Of a stretch of 7,519 nt of DNA, positions 6,064 through 7,519 are shown in pieces. Position 1 is the stretch's first letter, and each line of letters starts with the position of its first letter. A program made the translations under genes and the position numbers. This stretch comes from Verrucomicrobiota bacterium (GTDB lineage Bacteria > Verrucomicrobiota > Verrucomicrobiia > Opitutales > Seribacteraceae), in assembly GCA_030830145.1 (NCBI GenBank), contig JAURNO010000141.1, positions 1-7,519 of the forward strand, in the 5' to 3' direction. Below the pieces are notes generated by a model. The model saw nothing but the letters and a program-made list of their open reading frames with translations, had not been told where the DNA came from and made no database searches.

Positions 6064-7179
6064 ATGAAGATTACGCACTCTCTTATCCCAATCTGGACTC
6101 TTGTTGCCTCCATGCTTCCCTCTTTGCCCGGGCAGGAGAAGGAATTGATCAACGCCCTGATCCAAGTCGATGCCAAAGGGCAAGGAAACGAGAATGCAGT
6201 CCGTGCCTGGCCCTTGGTCGGAAAACTCGACGCATCTTCGATTCCCAAGCTTTTGGAATCCATGAACCAAGCCAACGACCTCGGTGACAACTGGATTCGG
6301 TCTGCTATTTCGGAAATCTTGGATCGAGAGAAATCGAATTTTCCGGCCAAGAAAATACTCGCTTATTTAAAGGACGACCAAAACACCGGGAGTTCGAGAA
6401 AGCTCGCCTACGAACTCGTTTCCGAACACAGCCCCAAGCTCGCCGACTCGCTCCCCTCCAAGTTTATTGACGACCGAGAGCCTACTCTTCGCCGATTGGC
6501 CGTTGAAAAACTTTTGGAATCAGCCCGAAGCTCCCAAAAACCCGAGCAGGCCCAAGCTCTTTTCGAAAAGGTTCTAAACAAAGGAAGAGAAGTCGATCAA
6601 ATCAAGGAAGCAAAGGAAGCTTTGGAGAAAACGGGACAAGAAATCGATGTCCAGAGCTTGATGGGGTTTCTCGTCAACTGGCATACGATCGGCCCCTTCG
6701 ACAATACCGGCAGGCAGGGTTTCGCAACTGAGTACCCCCCCGAAAAGAAGATTGATCTGCAAGCTAGTTACCAAGGCAAGAACGATAAGGTAAAATGGAG
6801 CGCATTCACTACGCCTGATCCATTCGGCATGCTGAACGTCAACTTGCAATACGGAGAAATTAAGGAAGTTCTGGCTTACGCCCACACCACCTTCGATTCG
6901 GACTCCGAACGATCCGCTCAATTTCGGATCGGATCTAAAAACGCCTGGAAGCTTTGGCTAAACGGCGAACTCCTCTTCGCCCGGGACGAATACCACCGAG
7001 GCGGCACGCGGGTCGATCAATTCATCATCGACGGAAAACTGTCAAAGGGAACAAACCAAATTTTGGTGAAGGTATGCCAAAACGAACAAACCCAATCATG
7101 GACCAAGCAATGGGAATTCTGCCTTCGGGTTACGGACCCCTCGGGAACGGCCCTGCATTCCGTTCAAACCAAAAACTAA
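6064..7179 (+). CDS. Secreted protein with HEAT-like region and C-terminal ligand-binding-like module
   Basis: A 371-residue exported protein without recognisable catalytic residues. Residues 1-23 form a signal peptide (hydrophobic IPIWTLVASMLPSLPG before QEKE). Residues about 25-195 are helical and charged, with blocks such as IPKLLESM, AISEILDRE, KILAYLKDD and LRRLAVEKLLESA that look like degenerate HEAT repeats. Residues about 200-362 form a beta-rich module: WHTIGPFDNTGRQGF, EYPPEKKIDL, AYAHTTFDSD, FRIGSKNAWKLWLNGELLF, DQF, KLSKGTNQILVKVCQ and WEFCLRVTDPSG. I recall this plan (GPFDN, PPE, GS.....WLNG, G.N..LVKV, W.F.LR) from many Planctomycetota and Verrucomicrobiota secreted proteins, where it resembles PA14/galactose-binding folds. 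The ATG at 6064 has no clear ribosome site. The PQQ-like gene begins 11 bp after the stop, so they form an operon. A scaffold or glycan-binding role is inference. Confidence 0.8.
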   Translation: MKITHSLIPIWTLVASMLPSLPGQEKELINALIQVDAKGQGNENAVRAWPLVGKLDASSIPKLLESMNQANDLGDNWIRSAISEILDREKSNFPAKKILAYLKDDQNTGSSRKLAYELVSEHSPKLADSLPSKFIDDREPTLRRLAVEKLLESARSSQKPEQAQALFEKVLNKGREVDQIKEAKEALEKTGQEIDVQSLMGFLVNWHTIGPFDNTGRQGFATEYPPEKKIDLQASYQGKNDKVKWSAFTTPDPFGMLNVNLQYGEIKEVLAYAHTTFDSDSERSAQFRIGSKNAWKLWLNGELLFARDEYHRGGTRVDQFIIDGKLSKGTNQILVKVCQNEQTQSWTKQWEFCLRVTDPSGTALHSVQTKN

Positions 7180-7190
7180 GGACGACGACG

Positions 7191-7519
7191 ATGAAATACT
7201 CAACTCATGCAACCTTTCTTTTATTCACCCCCCTCTGCCTACTTGGAAACTGGCTATCCTTTCGAGGAGACAGTGGGAATGGTGTCATTGACCACAACTT
7301 GTCACCCAATATCGGTACCGAGTCAAAATCCTCATGGAAGACTCCGCTGCCCGGACGCGGTTTGTCCAGTCCCGTAATCGTCGGGGATCGCGTTTTTCTG
7401 ACTGCCGCCTGCGGGCCCAAGCAGGAAACTCTTCATGGCAGGTGATATCATGCTCAAACTGGGAAAAAAGATTGGGGGAAGAGGTTTAAAGCCACCGGTC
7501 GAATGGTTTTCCAGCAAAA
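7191..7519 (+). CDS. PQQ-like beta-propeller protein, 5' part, interrupted by in-frame TGA at 7443
   Basis: This is the start of a secreted PQQ-type (WD-like) beta-propeller protein that continues past the right edge. ATG 7191 has AAGGA at 7178-7182, overlapping the preceding gene's TAA. A hydrophobic leader (FLLFTPLCLLG) is followed by the family's opening motif NWLSFRGDSGNGV, then SSWKTPLPGRGLSSPVIVGD and RVFLTAACGPKQETLH. At codon 85 the frame meets TGA (7443-7445). After it the same frame reads AQTGKKDWGKRFKATGR, which is what these proteins carry next (the AxTGKxxWxxxFxATGR block, from memory). Only the five codons at 7437-7451 are aberrant, with no net length change. The conservative translated product is therefore 84 residues (7191-7445), too short to fold as a propeller. 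Possible explanations are assembly or sequencing error near the contig end, a local micro-inversion, real gene decay, or UGA recoding. Confidence 0.75.
7434..7452 (+). other. CATG-flanked block containing the in-frame TGA
   Basis: CATG at 7434-7437 and again at 7449-7452 encloses an 11-base core that contains the stop codon, plus an 8-base palindrome TGATATCA (7443-7450). Replacing the 19-base block by its reverse complement keeps the frame and length, removes the stop, and turns the local peptide from LH-GR*YH-AQTG into LH-DITCH-AQTG. This suggests a micro-inversion, real or artefactual, but does not prove it. Confidence 0.35.

Noticed and set aside
7443..7445. Genetic code change with TGA as a sense codon
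   Set aside because: TGA ends at least five other well-supported genes here (ATPase, acyltransferase, small membrane protein, amidase, hydrolase), so genome-wide reassignment is excluded.
7450..7519. Alternative +1 frame from ATG 7450 (MLKLGKKIGGRGLKPPVEW) as a new gene or a simple frameshift continuation
   Set aside because: It is open to the edge but shows no family pattern, whereas the original frame reads AQTGKKDWGKRFKATGR as expected for the propeller.

Overview
The window looks like a fragment from a marine or freshwater bacterium of the PVC superphylum. Verrucomicrobiota of the Opitutales/Puniceicoccales type fits best. This is inference from gene content: a HEAT-like protein with a C-terminal sugar-binding-like module beside a PQQ-type beta-propeller protein, a secreted BD-FAE-like esterase, and a LysM amidase in a Gram-negative envelope setting. 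There is no rRNA, tRNA, CRISPR or transposase to fix the taxonomy. Both ends cut through genes. Stops are mostly TGA with some TAA and TAG, so the standard bacterial code applies.

Layout. Positions 1-3062 carry five minus-strand genes read leftward: a small two-helix membrane protein (3062-2661), an outer-membrane beta-barrel protein (2603-1596), a DUF374-type lysophospholipid acyltransferase (1589-915), an ABC ATPase (842-108) and the first 37 codons of its ABC-2 permease (111-1). The permease start overlaps the ATPase stop as ATGA. Positions 3182-4054 hold a plus-strand secreted amidase with two LysM repeats. It converges, with 9 bp between stops, on a minus-strand pair: a secreted alpha/beta-hydrolase (5961-5071) followed, through a GTGA overlap, by a zinc-free MDR reductase resembling mitochondrial enoyl-thioester reductase MECR/ETR (5074-4064). 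A divergent region at 5962-6063 leads to the plus-strand pair at 6064-7179 (HEAT-like plus ligand-binding-like module) and 7191 onward (PQQ-like propeller).

How they may work together. The left cluster is envelope-oriented: lipid acylation, an ABC exporter, an outer-membrane barrel and, divergently, a cell-wall amidase. The right cluster is oriented to secreted enzymes and extracytoplasmic binding, in keeping with polysaccharide-degrading Verrucomicrobiota. Most intergenic gaps are short, and no gene-free stretch exceeds 300 bp.

The most unusual signal is at 7434-7452. The PQQ-like gene meets an in-frame TGA, yet family-like sequence resumes in the same frame immediately after it. The damaged block is flanked by CATG on both sides, and inverting it in silico removes the stop. 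I did not find a convincing new defence or mobile system.
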